Below, piece after piece: positions 8,694 to 17,632 of a stretch of DNA of 64,000 nt (its first letter is position 1; each line of letters starts with the position of its first letter). Origin of the DNA: Virgisporangium ochraceum (GTDB taxonomy: Bacteria; Actinomycetota; Actinomycetes; Mycobacteriales; Micromonosporaceae); contig NZ_BOPH01000072.1 of assembly GCF_016863655.1 (NCBI RefSeq), positions 62,001-126,000 on the forward strand, in the 5' to 3' direction. The notes beneath the pieces are model-generated. The model was given only the letters and a program-made list of their open reading frames with translations. It did no database searches and was not told where the DNA came from. The position numbers and the translations under genes are program-made.

Positions 8694-10337
8694 TTAGAAG
8701 AACGGGATGTAGAAGACGATGGACAGGAACACGGCGATCGAGCCGAGCAGCACCGGCGACCGGTACCACACCCGGTCCTCCGGGTCGAGCTCGCCGAGGT
8801 CGGCGGTGCCGTAGACCAGCCCCCGTAGCTCCTCGGCCGGCTTCGGCTGCGTAGCCGGGGTGAGGACCGCCGCGACGATCGCCACCGTGACGAACGCCAG
8901 ACCCGCGCCCCAGAAGCTCTCCTCCAGGTCGGAGTCGAACGGCAGCAGGCCGGCCAGGTAGAGGAGGTAGGTGCCGAGCGCCACGACGGTGCCGGCCAGC
9001 AGCGACCAGAAGCCGGCGACGGCGGTCATCCGGCGCCAGAACATACCGATGATGAACGTCGCGAACAGCGGCGCGTTGAACACCGAGAACAGCGCCTGGA
9101 TGTAGTTCATGATGTTGCTGAACCCGGCCGCGATGAACGCGGTGCCGATGCCGACGACCACGCCGCCGATCGTCGCGATCCGCCCGATCCGTACGTAGTA
9201 GTCGTCGTCGCGGTCGCGTTTCACGTACGTCTGCCAGATGTCGTAGGTGAAGACGGTGTTGAAGCCCGACACGTTGGCGGCCATGCCGGCCATGAAGCTC
9301 GCGATCAGGCCGGTGACCGCGACGCCGAGCACGCCGTTGGGCAGCAGGTCGCGCATCAGCAGCGGGATCGCGTTGTTGTACTGCAGGTCGCCGTCCTCGG
9401 CGCCGAGGCCCTCGATGGTCACCAGGGCCACGAGACCGGGGATCACCGTGACGATCGGGATGAACAGCTTCGGGAACGCGGCGATGATGGGCGTGCGCCG
9501 GGCGGCGCTCATGTTCTTCGCCGACAGGGCCCGCTGCACCTCGGCGAAGTTCGTGGTCCAGTACCCGAACGAGAGCACGAAGCCGAGCCCGAACACGATG
9601 CCGAACCAGTTGGCGCCCAACGGGTTGTCGGATCCGCCGGTGTGGCTCCACGTGTCGAGACCGGCGGCGCCGAGCGGGGTGTCGCGCACCTTGTCCCACA
9701 GGCCCTCGATGCCGCCGACCTTCACGAGGCCGATCACCACGATCGGGATGAGGCCGGCCAGGATCACGAAGAACTGCAGCACCTCGTTGTAGATGGCCGA
9801 CGTCAGGCCGCCGATCGTGATGTACACCAGCACGATCGCCGCGCCGAGCACGATCGACGTCCACAGGGGCCAGCCGAGCAGCGCGCGCATCACGATCGCG
9901 AGCGCGTACAGGTTCACGCCGGCGATGAGCATCTGCGCCACCGCGAACGTCACGGCGTTCAGCAGGTGGGTGGGCCGGTTGAACCGCAGCCGCAGGTACT
10001 CGGGGACGCTGCGCACCCGCGACCCGTAGTAGAACGGCATCATCACGATGCCGAGGAACACCATCGCCGGTACGGCGCCGATCCAGTAGTAGTGGGTGGT
10101 CATCAGGCCGTACTGGGCGCCGTTGGCGGCCATGCCGATGATCTCCAGGGCACCGAGGTTCGCCGACACGAACGCCAGGCCGGTGACCCACGCAGGTAAC
10201 GAGCGGCCGGAGAGGAAGAAGTCGACGCTCGTGCGGATCGAGCGGCGGGCGGCGAAGCCGACTCCGAGCACCGTCGCGAAGTACAACGCGAGCAGCAGGT
10301 AGTCGACGAGGTTCAGGTCCAGGCGGAGACCGTCCAC
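8694..10337 (-). CDS. Sodium:solute symporter (SSS family)
   Basis: The 547-residue integral membrane protein has about 13-14 hydrophobic helices and family signatures: YFATVLGVGFAARR with DFFLSGRSLPAW near the N-terminus, GLTSAIYNEVLQFF around residue 180, and FGYWTTNFAEVQRAL around 265. SSS proteins use the sodium gradient to import sugars, amino acids or vitamins. The SGRSLPAW signature is typical of the sugar/inositol branch (SGLT-like), but substrate cannot be fixed. The start is GTG. The small two-helix gene follows 12 bp downstream, and the divergent AraC-type regulator 75 bp upstream probably controls it through the palindrome between them. Confidence 0.92.
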   Translation of the reverse strand: MDGLRLDLNLVDYLLLALYFATVLGVGFAARRSIRTSVDFFLSGRSLPAWVTGLAFVSANLGALEIIGMAANGAQYGLMTTHYYWIGAVPAMVFLGIVMMPFYYGSRVRSVPEYLRLRFNRPTHLLNAVTFAVAQMLIAGVNLYALAIVMRALLGWPLWTSIVLGAAIVLVYITIGGLTSAIYNEVLQFFVILAGLIPIVVIGLVKVGGIEGLWDKVRDTPLGAAGLDTWSHTGGSDNPLGANWFGIVFGLGFVLSFGYWTTNFAEVQRALSAKNMSAARRTPIIAAFPKLFIPIVTVIPGLVALVTIEGLGAEDGDLQYNNAIPLLMRDLLPNGVLGVAVTGLIASFMAGMAANVSGFNTVFTYDIWQTYVKRDRDDDYYVRIGRIATIGGVVVGIGTAFIAAGFSNIMNYIQALFSVFNAPLFATFIIGMFWRRMTAVAGFWSLLAGTVVALGTYLLYLAGLLPFDSDLEESFWGAGLAFVTVAIVAAVLTPATQPKPAEELRGLVYGTADLGELDPEDRVWYRSPVLLGSIAVFLSIVFYIPFF

Positions 10338-10378
10338 GCCAAGCCTCCCGAGAGGGATCGACGGGTGTTGGTCGATGT

Positions 10379-10394
10379 GCTACCCGCGGGTAGC
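10379..10394. promoter_or_regulatory. Perfect 16-bp palindrome, candidate operator
   Basis: GCTACCCGCGGGTAGC is a perfect palindrome in the divergent spacer between the symporter and the AraC-type gene. It ends 6 bp before the -10-like TAATCT of the AraC gene, so a bound protein would block or replace the -35 contact. Binding by the neighbouring regulator is inference. Confidence 0.55.
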
Positions 10395-10400
10395 CGGGAT

Positions 10401-10406
10401 TAATCT
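10401..10406 (+). promoter_or_regulatory. -10-like box of a probable leaderless promoter
   Basis: TAATCT lies 6 nt before the ATG at 10413, and no Shine-Dalgarno precedes that ATG. Both facts fit a leaderless transcript of the AraC-type regulator. Confidence 0.55.
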
Positions 10407-10412
10407 CGACCC

Positions 10413-11222
10413 ATGTGGACTCACCGACCGTCACCGGCGCTGGCGCCGTTCGTCGCGTCGATGGGCTACGGCGAGTTCACGGCGGGCGTCGGCCTGGAGC
10501 TGGGGCTGCCGTCGGGCACCGTGCAGCTGCTGGTGAACCTCGACCGCGACTCGTTGAGCACCTACCCGCTCGACGGTGGTCCACCCACGGTCACCGGCGG
10601 CACCGCCGTGCAGGGGCCGTACGACGGGCCGGTGCTGATCGACCCGGCCGACCAGCGGCGGATCCTGTGGGTCGCGTTCCGGGTGGGCGGTTCGTACCCG
10701 TTCCTGCCCGCCGACGCCGCCGACCTGCGGGGCAGCCTGGTCGACCTCGACGACCTGTGGGGCCGGGGAGCCGGAGCTCTGCTCCGGGAGCGGCTGTTGT
10801 CAGCCGCGGGTTCCGAGGCAGCGCTGACCGAGGCCGAGGTCGCCCTGAGGCGGCGCGCGCGCCGTCCCCTCGAACCCGACAACGCGGTGGTGACCGCCGC
10901 CGCGGACCTTCACCACGGCGCGAGCGTGGCCGCGGCGGCCGATCGCCTCGGGTGGACGCCGCGCCGCCTCGGCCGCGAGTTCGCCGAGCACATCGGGCTG
11001 ACGCCGAAGCGGTTCGCGCGGGTGCGGCGGTTCCAGCGCGTGGTGCGGGCGGCGGCGTCCTCCGCGGACCCCGACTGGGCGCGGCTCGCGGCGGAGCACG
11101 GGTTCCACGACCAGGCGCACCTGATCCACGACTTCCGGTCGTTCGCGGCGACGACGCCGGGCGCGTACCGGCCGCGGTCGCCGGCGGAGCCGAACCACGT
11201 GCCGGTTTCTACAATCCCTTAG
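10413..11222 (+). CDS. AraC-family transcriptional regulator
   Basis: The 269-residue cytoplasmic protein has an N-terminal sensor region (about 1-150, starting SPALAPFVASMGYGEF) and a C-terminal AraC/XylS double helix-turn-helix (about 165-260). Recognisable parts are GASVAAAADRLGWTPRRLGREF and FHDQAHLIHDFRSFAATTPGAYR, the second close to the AraC family signature. Its divergent position beside the symporter operon suggests it controls sugar-type uptake. The ATG has no Shine-Dalgarno, but a TAATCT box sits 6 nt upstream. Confidence 0.9.
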   Translation: MWTHRPSPALAPFVASMGYGEFTAGVGLELGLPSGTVQLLVNLDRDSLSTYPLDGGPPTVTGGTAVQGPYDGPVLIDPADQRRILWVAFRVGGSYPFLPADAADLRGSLVDLDDLWGRGAGALLRERLLSAAGSEAALTEAEVALRRRARRPLEPDNAVVTAAADLHHGASVAAAADRLGWTPRRLGREFAEHIGLTPKRFARVRRFQRVVRAAASSADPDWARLAAEHGFHDQAHLIHDFRSFAATTPGAYRPRSPAEPNHVPVSTIP

Positions 11223-11247
11223 CTTCTTCCCCGGTCATGCTCGGGGC

Positions 11248-11607
11248 ATGACTGTGACACGCATGTACCCGCGGCTGGTGGTGTCGGACGCCCGGGCCGC
11301 GATGGCGTTCTACGAGAAGGCGTTCGGCGCCGGAGTCGGCGAGGTTTTTACGGACAATTCGGGCAAGGTCGTTCACGCCGAGGTGTCGTTCGGCAGTGCC
11401 GGCGTCATCGGGGTCAAGGATCAGGGGGACGGCGACGAGCCCGTCTCCGTGATCATGGCGCTCGAGGTCGCCGACCCCGACGGGGTGGCCGCCGCGATGG
11501 AGGCCGGCGGCGCGACGGTGATCTACCCGATCGACGACCACGAGTACGGGCGGGGCGGGCGCCTCCGCGACCCGTGGGGCATCCAGTGGATGCTGATGCG
11601 GCCCTGA
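11248..11607 (+). CDS. VOC-superfamily (glyoxalase-like) protein
   Basis: The 119-residue protein has the paired beta-alpha-beta-beta-beta modules of the vicinal oxygen chelate fold, with MYPRLVVSDARAAMAFYEKAFGA at the start and GRGGRLRDPWGIQWML at the end. The variant is PhnB-like; such proteins include metal-dependent lyases, dioxygenases and drug-binding proteins, so no reaction can be named. The ATG lies within a short inverted repeat (11234-11240 with 11246-11252) that could mask translation initiation. It is 14 bp upstream of purC on the same strand. Confidence 0.88.
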   Translation: MTVTRMYPRLVVSDARAAMAFYEKAFGAGVGEVFTDNSGKVVHAEVSFGSAGVIGVKDQGDGDEPVSVIMALEVADPDGVAAAMEAGGATVIYPIDDHEYGRGGRLRDPWGIQWMLMRP

Positions 11608-11620
11608 TTGGATAGGCGTC

Positions 11621-12454
11621 ATGCCGACGCTGGTTCACTCGGGCAAGGTCCGCGACGTCTACCGGGACGGAGACGACCTGATCCTGGTCGCCTCCGACCG
11701 GGTCTCGGTGTACGACGTGGTCCTGCCCACCCCGGTGCCCGACAAGGGCCGGGTGCTCACCCGGCTGTCCCTCTGGTGGTTCGACCAGCTCGAGGACCTG
11801 GTGCCGAACCACATCATCGGCGAGGTGTCCGACCCGCCGGAGTGGGCCGGCCGGGCGGTGCGGTGCCGGTCGCTGTCGATGGTGCCGGTGGAGTGCGTGG
11901 CCCGCGGCTACCTCAGCGGGTCGGCCCGCGCCGAGTACGACCGGTCCGGCTCGGTGTGCGGCATCGCCCTGCCGCCCGGCCTGGTCGAGGGCTCGCGCCT
12001 GCCGACGCCGATCTTCACGCCGACCACGAAGGCGCCCATCGGAGAACATGACGAGGCGCTCACGTACGAGCAGGTCGTCGACCAGGTCGGCGCCGACGTG
12101 GCCGCACGGCTCCGCGACCTGACGCTGGCCATCTACGAGCGCGGCTCGGACATCGCCCGCGACCGCGGGATCATCATCGCCGACACCAAACTGGAGTTCG
12201 GCTTCTCCCGCGACGGCACGCTCACGCTCGCCGACGAGGTACTGACTCCGGACTCGTCCCGCTTCTGGCCGGCCGACCACTGGGAACCCGGCCGTCCGCA
12301 GCACCCGTTCGACAAGCAGATGGTCCGCGACTGGGCGGTGGGCACCGGCTGGAACAAGCAGCCGCCGGGGCCGGAGGTGCCGGGATACGTGGTGTCGGCG
12401 ACCCGCGCCCGCTACGTCGAGGCCTACGAAAGACTCACCGGTCTTCCGTTCTGA
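11621..12454 (+). CDS. purC: Phosphoribosylaminoimidazole-succinocarboxamide synthase
   Basis: This is SAICAR synthetase, which joins aspartate to CAIR using ATP in purine biosynthesis in the cytoplasm. The 277-residue length and the start (HSGKVRDVYRDGDDLILVASDRVSVYDVVL) are characteristic. Later diagnostic stretches are ECVARGYLSGSARAEY, PTPIFTPTTKAPIGEHDE and IIADTKLEFGFSRDG, which contribute to the ATP and CAIR sites. It follows the VOC gene by 14 bp, but other pur genes are not in the window. Confidence 0.97.
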   Translation: MPTLVHSGKVRDVYRDGDDLILVASDRVSVYDVVLPTPVPDKGRVLTRLSLWWFDQLEDLVPNHIIGEVSDPPEWAGRAVRCRSLSMVPVECVARGYLSGSARAEYDRSGSVCGIALPPGLVEGSRLPTPIFTPTTKAPIGEHDEALTYEQVVDQVGADVAARLRDLTLAIYERGSDIARDRGIIIADTKLEFGFSRDGTLTLADEVLTPDSSRFWPADHWEPGRPQHPFDKQMVRDWAVGTGWNKQPPGPEVPGYVVSATRARYVEAYERLTGLPF

Positions 12455-12506
12455 CGATGCGTTTCCGGGCGTTCGTGACGTCTTCCTCGTGACACTGGGA
12501 GGCTTC

Positions 12507-12977
12507 ATGACGTTCGAGGAGTTCGTGGGCGCGCGGCTCGCGGCGCTCGTGCGGTACGCGGCGGTGCTCGTCGGTGATCGCGACCTGGCGCAGGACGTCG
12601 TGCAGGAGGCGCTCGTGCGGGCACACTCCCGGTGGGCCCGCATCGAGGAGCCGGAGGCGTTCGTCCGCCGGGTGATCGTGCGCGAGTACCTGTCCTGGCG
12701 GCGGCGCTTGCTGCGGCGGCGTGTGCTCGGATCGCGGCTGCCGGCCGCGGGCGTCGTCGCGGACCACGCCGACTCGTCGGTCGAGCGGGCCGACCTGCTA
12801 CGCCGGCTGGCCGCCCTGCCGGCGCGGCAGCGGGCCGTGGTGGTGCTGCGCTACTACGAGGGACTCCCGACGGCGGAGATCGCCGCACTGCTCGGCTGCT
12901 CCGAAGGGGCGGTGCGGACCTTCCACTCCCGGGCGATGTCGGCCCTGCGGCAGGCCGACCTGGAGACGATCCGATGA
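12507..12977 (+). CDS. SigE-family ECF RNA polymerase sigma factor
   Basis: The 156-residue protein carries sigma region 2 (LVRYAAVLVGDRDLAQDVVQ, about 13-32, and the following helix) and sigma region 4 (ARQRAVVVLRYYEGLPTAEI and CSEGAVRTFHSRA, about 102-145). This short two-domain form is typical of the actinobacterial SigE-type ECF group. The ATG at 12507 is preferred to the GTG at 12489 because GGGAGG sits 4-5 nt upstream. Its stop overlaps the next start (ATGA), so the two products are made together; the downstream membrane protein may act as its regulator. Confidence 0.93.
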   Translation: MTFEEFVGARLAALVRYAAVLVGDRDLAQDVVQEALVRAHSRWARIEEPEAFVRRVIVREYLSWRRRLLRRRVLGSRLPAAGVVADHADSSVERADLLRRLAALPARQRAVVVLRYYEGLPTAEIAALLGCSEGAVRTFHSRAMSALRQADLETIR

Positions 12978-13990
12978 ACGAGTTGGTGGAGGCCCTGCGG
13001 GCCGAGGAGCGGCTCGCACCCGACCCGGCCGACGTGCTGGCCGGGGTGGCGGGCGGGATCCGGCGCCGGCGCCGGCGGCGGTGGGCCGGCCGGACCGTCG
13101 CGGTGCTCGCGGTCGTGCTGCTCGCCGGCGTCGCGGTGGTCCGGTCGCCGTGGGTCGGTGGCCGCGCCGACGACGCGCCCGCCGGTCGCACGGTGGTCCC
13201 GACCGGGGACTGGAACCGCACCCTCCGGTTCGGCTGGCTCCCCGAGGGCATGACCCCGAACCTCTGGGAGGTGTCGACCACCGGCGAGGTCGCCAGCGTC
13301 GTCCGCGACGACGCCCGCTACCTGCGGGTGACCCTGTACAGCCCCGGCCTGCAGCCACGGCTCGACCAGCCGGGCTGGCAGCGGATCACGGTCGGCGGCC
13401 TGCCGGGCCGCGTGGTGTCCCGCACCGCCCGGACGTTGATCAAGTGGCAGCTGCCGTCGGGCCGGTGGGCCGATCTCGAGTACGGGCACGGGCAACCGAA
13501 CGAGGCCGAGGTGCAGCCGGCCCTGCAGGCCTCGGCCGAGCGGATCGCGGGCGGGATCACCGAGGGCGATCCGGAGCCGGTCCGCGTGGCGTTCGCGCTG
13601 ACCCACGTGCCGCGCGGGATGCGCATCGTGGGCGTCCGGACGTATCCCGACCGGGGCGGCGTGATCGACGTGGCGCCGGAGTCGCGGGCGGCACCCCGGT
13701 TCGAGACCTCGACCGGCGAGGAGGCCATCGTCGACGACCGGCTCGTGGTCGACGGGTCGAGGACCCTGCGGGTGTCGGTGATGTCCGGCGACGTGAGTAG
13801 TACGGACGTCGACACCCCCATCGACGACATTCAGGGCCGGCCGGCCTGGTCCCTCGGGCCGGACCGCGGCGTCACGGTCGCGTGGGACCACGGTGTACTC
13901 ACGGTCATGCCGGCCACCTGGGACGCGCATCCGGCGCTGAACCTGGCGGTCTTCCGCGCGGTGGCGGAGGGCGTGCGCTGGACCGGCTAG
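12974..13990 (+). CDS. Membrane-anchored protein coupled to ECF sigma factor
   Basis: The 338-residue protein has a short cytoplasmic N-terminus (about 1-38, ending in an Arg-rich run), one transmembrane helix (TVAVLAVVLLAGVAVV, about 42-57) and a large extracytoplasmic domain of about 270 residues. That topology, and the 4-bp ATGA overlap with the ECF gene, fit an anti-sigma or sensor role. I see no clear zinc anti-sigma motif (HxxxCxxC), so this remains inference. The outer domain is probably beta-rich and I do not recognise its family. Confidence 0.82.
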   Translation: MNELVEALRAEERLAPDPADVLAGVAGGIRRRRRRRWAGRTVAVLAVVLLAGVAVVRSPWVGGRADDAPAGRTVVPTGDWNRTLRFGWLPEGMTPNLWEVSTTGEVASVVRDDARYLRVTLYSPGLQPRLDQPGWQRITVGGLPGRVVSRTARTLIKWQLPSGRWADLEYGHGQPNEAEVQPALQASAERIAGGITEGDPEPVRVAFALTHVPRGMRIVGVRTYPDRGGVIDVAPESRAAPRFETSTGEEAIVDDRLVVDGSRTLRVSVMSGDVSSTDVDTPIDDIQGRPAWSLGPDRGVTVAWDHGVLTVMPATWDAHPALNLAVFRAVAEGVRWTG

Positions 13991-14089
13991 TGCCTCGAAC
14001 GACGATCAAGGCGACCGGCACAGACCTGGTGGGCGATCGACGGGACCCGGCAGCGGGCGCATCGGAACGCCGCCGGGCTGCGGCGGCCC

Positions 14090-14554
14090 TCAGGCGAGGT
14101 CGCGTTCGGCGGCTTCGGCCTGCTCCCTCAGGCGGCCGTAGGTGGCGATCAGGGCGCCCATTCCGCCGATCATCAGGACCGGGCCCGAGAACACGAACAG
14201 CACGCCGCCCCAGCCCAGGGACGCGGAGTCGGCCAGGCGCGCCAGCTCGGGGATGCGGCTGAACGTGTACCAGCCCGACCAGCCGATCGCCACGATCGCC
14301 GGCAACAGCATCCCGGTGGCCCACACGGGGTTGCGTTGGACGATCGCCATCGCCGGGCAGGCGCCCGCCACCAGACCGAGGAGGGCTACGCCCCAGCCGC
14401 TGCCACCCAGGTCGGTTTCGATCGACTCGCCCAGCAGGTCGATGTACGCCAGCGGCAGCAGCGGCGTGAGGATCAGCATCAGCGCACCGGCGAAGCCGAA
14501 GGCGCACGACAGGTAGAAGAACAGGGCGATCGGACGCTGTTCGGACTGGGCCAC
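14090..14554 (-). CDS. Four-helix integral membrane protein, unknown function
   Basis: The 154-residue protein has four hydrophobic segments: ALFFYLSCAFGFAGALMLIL (about 10-29), WGVALLGLVAGACPAMAIV (about 54-72), MLLPAIVAIGWSGWYTF (about 82-98) and WGGVLFVFSGPVLMIGGMGAL (about 116-136). The C-terminus is short and charged. No catalytic motif is evident and I do not recognise the family. It starts just past the terminator of the upstream subtilisin gene, so it is probably transcribed separately. Confidence 0.75.
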   Translation of the reverse strand: MAQSEQRPIALFFYLSCAFGFAGALMLILTPLLPLAYIDLLGESIETDLGGSGWGVALLGLVAGACPAMAIVQRNPVWATGMLLPAIVAIGWSGWYTFSRIPELARLADSASLGWGGVLFVFSGPVLMIGGMGALIATYGRLREQAEAAERDLA

Positions 14555-14579
14555 GACGCCAGAGCGTACCGGGTGAAAC

Positions 14580-14613
14580 GAGCTGCCCCCGGCCGGTCGG
14601 CCGGGGGCAGCTC
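14580..14613 (-). terminator. Strong stem-loop after the subtilisin gene
   Basis: A perfect 15-bp stem (arm starting GAGCTGCCCCCGG) encloses a GGTC loop. It lies 13 bp after the subtilisin stop on the minus strand. There is no long T tract, as is usual for high-GC actinobacterial terminators. Confidence 0.8.
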
Positions 14614-14626
14614 ACTGTCAGGTCGT

Positions 14627-17600
14627 CTACGCCTGGACCTGGATCACCGTGCGGTCCAGCACCGCGCTGCCGTTGACCCAGTCGATGGCACCCAGGTACT
14701 TCACACCCGGGGTGAGACCGGACCAGGTGGCCGTCGCCTGCGCGGCGCCACCCACGGTCACCGGCTGGCTGGCCGGCGACACGGTCAGGTTGCCGGCCGG
14801 GGCCGAGCCCAGCAGCCACGAGTGGAACTTCACGTCCACCTCGTCGACGCCCTCCGGCAGGGCGAACACCGACAGGTAGATGGTGTAGTTGCCCGGCTCG
14901 GAGATGGTCACCGCCTCCTCGGCGGAACCGCCGGTGCTCGTCCGGAACGGAACCTGGTTCGGCGGCGCACCCTCCTTGTAGACGAACATGTCCAGGTCGG
15001 TGCCCCGCTGGTAGTCCGAGTCGAACGTGGCGAACCGGGCGGTCACACCGGCCGGCACGGTCACGCTGAACTTGGCGACGCCAGGAATCTCGCTCGGCTG
15101 GGTCGGGCTGAACCCGGAGTCGGTGCCCTCGACGTGCTTCGAGGTCACCGTCGACGGGATCATGCCGGCCGGCCGGGCGCCGAGCGTCCCGTTGTAGTTC
15201 GCGCGGACCGGGACCACGACGGACCCGGACGCGCCGGATTCGGTGACCTCGGCGACGGCGGAGATCTGCGTCGGCTGCACCGCGATCGCGCTGCGCACGC
15301 TGTGCCCGCGCAGGTCGGCCAGGGTGAGCGAGCCGAACGCCCAGGTGTTCAGCGCCGCCGTGGTGCGGGTGATCTCGACCGTGTAGGTCGCCGACCGCCG
15401 CGGCAGAACCGTGAGGACGGACGGCGTGACCTTCACCGTGAACCCGGCCGGCGCCTCCACCCTCGGCACGTACACGCTGGCCTGGTTGGTGGTGTTGGAG
15501 ACCGTGCGGGTCACGGTCTGCCTGCCGGCGAGGTCGCCGATCGCGATCGACGCGTTGTTGAAGTCGCTCGGGTCGATCTGGCCGACGACGTCGCAGACGT
15601 CGGAGCCGTCGCCGAGGGACTGGTGCTGACCGGCACCGCACGTGTACTGCAGCCAGTCCAGCGGACCCGACTCGTACACGAGGCCCGGGTCGAACGCGCC
15701 CGCCGGGTGCACGTGGCCGTTGCCGTAGTCGAGCGGCGTGGCCGGGATCTGCTGGTTGGTGTTGTCACGCGTGGTGGCGCTCGTCATGATCGCCGACTTG
15801 ACCGCCATCGGCGACCAGGTCGGGTGCTTCGACCGCAGCAGCAGCGCGATACCGGCCACGTGCGGGCCGGACATCGACGTGCCCTGCAGCGAGTCGTGCA
15901 GGTTGCCGCTGTGGCCGACCGGCGAGACCGCCGCGATGATGTCGACACCCGGCGCGGTGACGTCGGGCTTCAACAGATCACCGTTGCCGGCGAACGACGG
16001 GCCGCGCGAAGAGAACGACGCCATCTGCGGCGCGCGCACCGTCTGCGGCACCGCCGCGCTGAACGACGCCGCCGGGGCCGCCGTCGAGGCGATGTACGCC
16101 TTCACGGCCAGGCCGGCCGTGGCGTTGATGTGCACCGTCGGCACGAAGTGGTAGTCGGCGTTGATCGACTGGCTGTCGTCGGTGTTGTGGTGGATCATGC
16201 CGACGCCGCCGGCCTCCTTGACGGCCAGGCTCTTGCCGACGCGCGAGGAGCCACCGCGCGCGCACAGCACGATCTTCCCGGTGACCTTCGCCGGGTCGAG
16301 CACCGCCACGCCGCCGTTCTCGTTGGCCGGCCAGCACTGGGCCAGCTTCACCGGGTCGGCGCCGGGCAGGCCGGCGTTCACCGCGTCGACGAGCGGAGCC
16401 GGTCCGAACGCGCCACCGTTGCCGGCGCCGCTGTAGGTGGCGCCGTTTCCGAGCGTCACCGACTTGGCCGAGAACCGGTCGTGGGTGCTCGCGGCCACGG
16501 TCATGTTCCACGGACCGTTGTGCGCGACCGTCGACGGCCCGGGGCCGTTGTTGCCGGCCGAGGCCGACACGAACACGCCCGCGGCGGCGGCCTGGAAGAA
16601 CGCCGACTCGATGAGGTCGGTCAGCGAGCTGGCCGAGCCCGAGATCGAGAAGTTGATCACATCGACGCCGTCGGCGACCGCGTCGTCGATCGCGGCCGCG
16701 ATCTCGAGGCCGCCGCAGCCGTTGCTGTAGCAGACCTTGTACGCGGCGATGCGGGCCGCCGGCGCCATGCCGCTGACGTTGCCGACCGCGATGTCGTTGA
16801 TCGTCGCCGGGACGCCGTAGTTGCCGGCCGCGGTGCTCGCGGTGTGGCTGCCGTGCCCGTCGGAGTCACGCGGGGACCTGAAGTCGTCGGGGCCGTACTT
16901 CGGGGCGCCGAAGTCGTAGTACCGGGCGCCGATCAGCTTGTTGTTGCACGTGACGTCGGGGTACTCGCGGTTGTCGGTGCCCGGCTGGCACTCGCCGCTC
17001 CACTTCGCCGCGATGGTGTCGGCGTCGGGACGCGGCTCCGGCAGCGCGGCGAAGCTCGGGTTCTCCGGCCAGATGCCGGAGTCGACGACGCCGATGATCG
17101 TGCCGAGGCCGGCCTTCGACGGGTCGCCGAACTGCTCGTTCCACACCCCGCCGGAGCCCTCCAGCCCGAGGAACCTCGGGGTGCTCACGGTCGTCAGCTT
17201 GAAGATCTCGTTCTTCCAGAGCTTGACGACGCCGGGCGTGCGGTTGAGCTTGGCGACCTCGTCGGCCGTGAGGGTGGCGGCGACACCGTTGATGACGGTG
17301 TCGTACTCGGCCACCTGCCTGCTCTTGGCGATCTTGGCCCGGTTCAGGACCTCGGCGCGCTTGCCCTTGAGGTACTGGCGGTAGGCCTGGTAGTTCCAGG
17401 ACTTCCGGTCGATCTTCGCGCCGGTGGCGGCCCTGGTGGCGGCGATGCCGCTGACCCCGCCGGTGTATGCGGTCAGGGGCGCGCCTTCGAACTGGATCAG
17501 GTACGTGCCCGCGGTGGCCGCGGCCGGAGCCGCGGCCACCGGGCCTGGGGGTGAGAGGGCTATGACGGTGACCGCCGCGGTGGCGATCGCGAGCGCAGCC

Positions 17601-17632
17601 GGGCGGAAGCCGGCCCGTCGGGAGAATGACAC
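14627..17632 (-). CDS. Secreted S8 subtilisin-like serine peptidase
   Basis: The 1001-residue secreted protease starts with a signal peptide (LAIATAAVTVIALSPPGPVAAA region, cleaved near residue 35) and an inhibitor-I9-type propeptide. The catalytic triad is D184 in IIGVVDSGIWPE, H260 in DGHGSHTAS and S586 in QGTSMSGPHVAG. A protease-associated (PA) insert lies between H260 and S586, and the C-terminal 350 residues are fibronectin-III-like and beta-sandwich domains. This matches large plant-subtilase-like proteins of actinobacteria, which degrade extracellular protein. The GTG start has GGAGG at a somewhat long distance. It is monocistronic with its own terminator, and divergent from the two-component operon. 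Confidence 0.93.
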   Translation of the reverse strand: MSFSRRAGFRPAALAIATAAVTVIALSPPGPVAAAPAAATAGTYLIQFEGAPLTAYTGGVSGIAATRAATGAKIDRKSWNYQAYRQYLKGKRAEVLNRAKIAKSRQVAEYDTVINGVAATLTADEVAKLNRTPGVVKLWKNEIFKLTTVSTPRFLGLEGSGGVWNEQFGDPSKAGLGTIIGVVDSGIWPENPSFAALPEPRPDADTIAAKWSGECQPGTDNREYPDVTCNNKLIGARYYDFGAPKYGPDDFRSPRDSDGHGSHTASTAAGNYGVPATINDIAVGNVSGMAPAARIAAYKVCYSNGCGGLEIAAAIDDAVADGVDVINFSISGSASSLTDLIESAFFQAAAAGVFVSASAGNNGPGPSTVAHNGPWNMTVAASTHDRFSAKSVTLGNGATYSGAGNGGAFGPAPLVDAVNAGLPGADPVKLAQCWPANENGGVAVLDPAKVTGKIVLCARGGSSRVGKSLAVKEAGGVGMIHHNTDDSQSINADYHFVPTVHINATAGLAVKAYIASTAAPAASFSAAVPQTVRAPQMASFSSRGPSFAGNGDLLKPDVTAPGVDIIAAVSPVGHSGNLHDSLQGTSMSGPHVAGIALLLRSKHPTWSPMAVKSAIMTSATTRDNTNQQIPATPLDYGNGHVHPAGAFDPGLVYESGPLDWLQYTCGAGQHQSLGDGSDVCDVVGQIDPSDFNNASIAIGDLAGRQTVTRTVSNTTNQASVYVPRVEAPAGFTVKVTPSVLTVLPRRSATYTVEITRTTAALNTWAFGSLTLADLRGHSVRSAIAVQPTQISAVAEVTESGASGSVVVPVRANYNGTLGARPAGMIPSTVTSKHVEGTDSGFSPTQPSEIPGVAKFSVTVPAGVTARFATFDSDYQRGTDLDMFVYKEGAPPNQVPFRTSTGGSAEEAVTISEPGNYTIYLSVFALPEGVDEVDVKFHSWLLGSAPAGNLTVSPASQPVTVGGAAQATATWSGLTPGVKYLGAIDWVNGSAVLDRTVIQVQA

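Noticed and set aside
14336..17554. Plus-strand frame of 1072 codons opposite the subtilisin
   Set aside because: The composition is Arg/Gly/Val/Asp-rich low complexity, with no signatures; the minus strand encodes an intact S8 peptidase with full catalytic triad.
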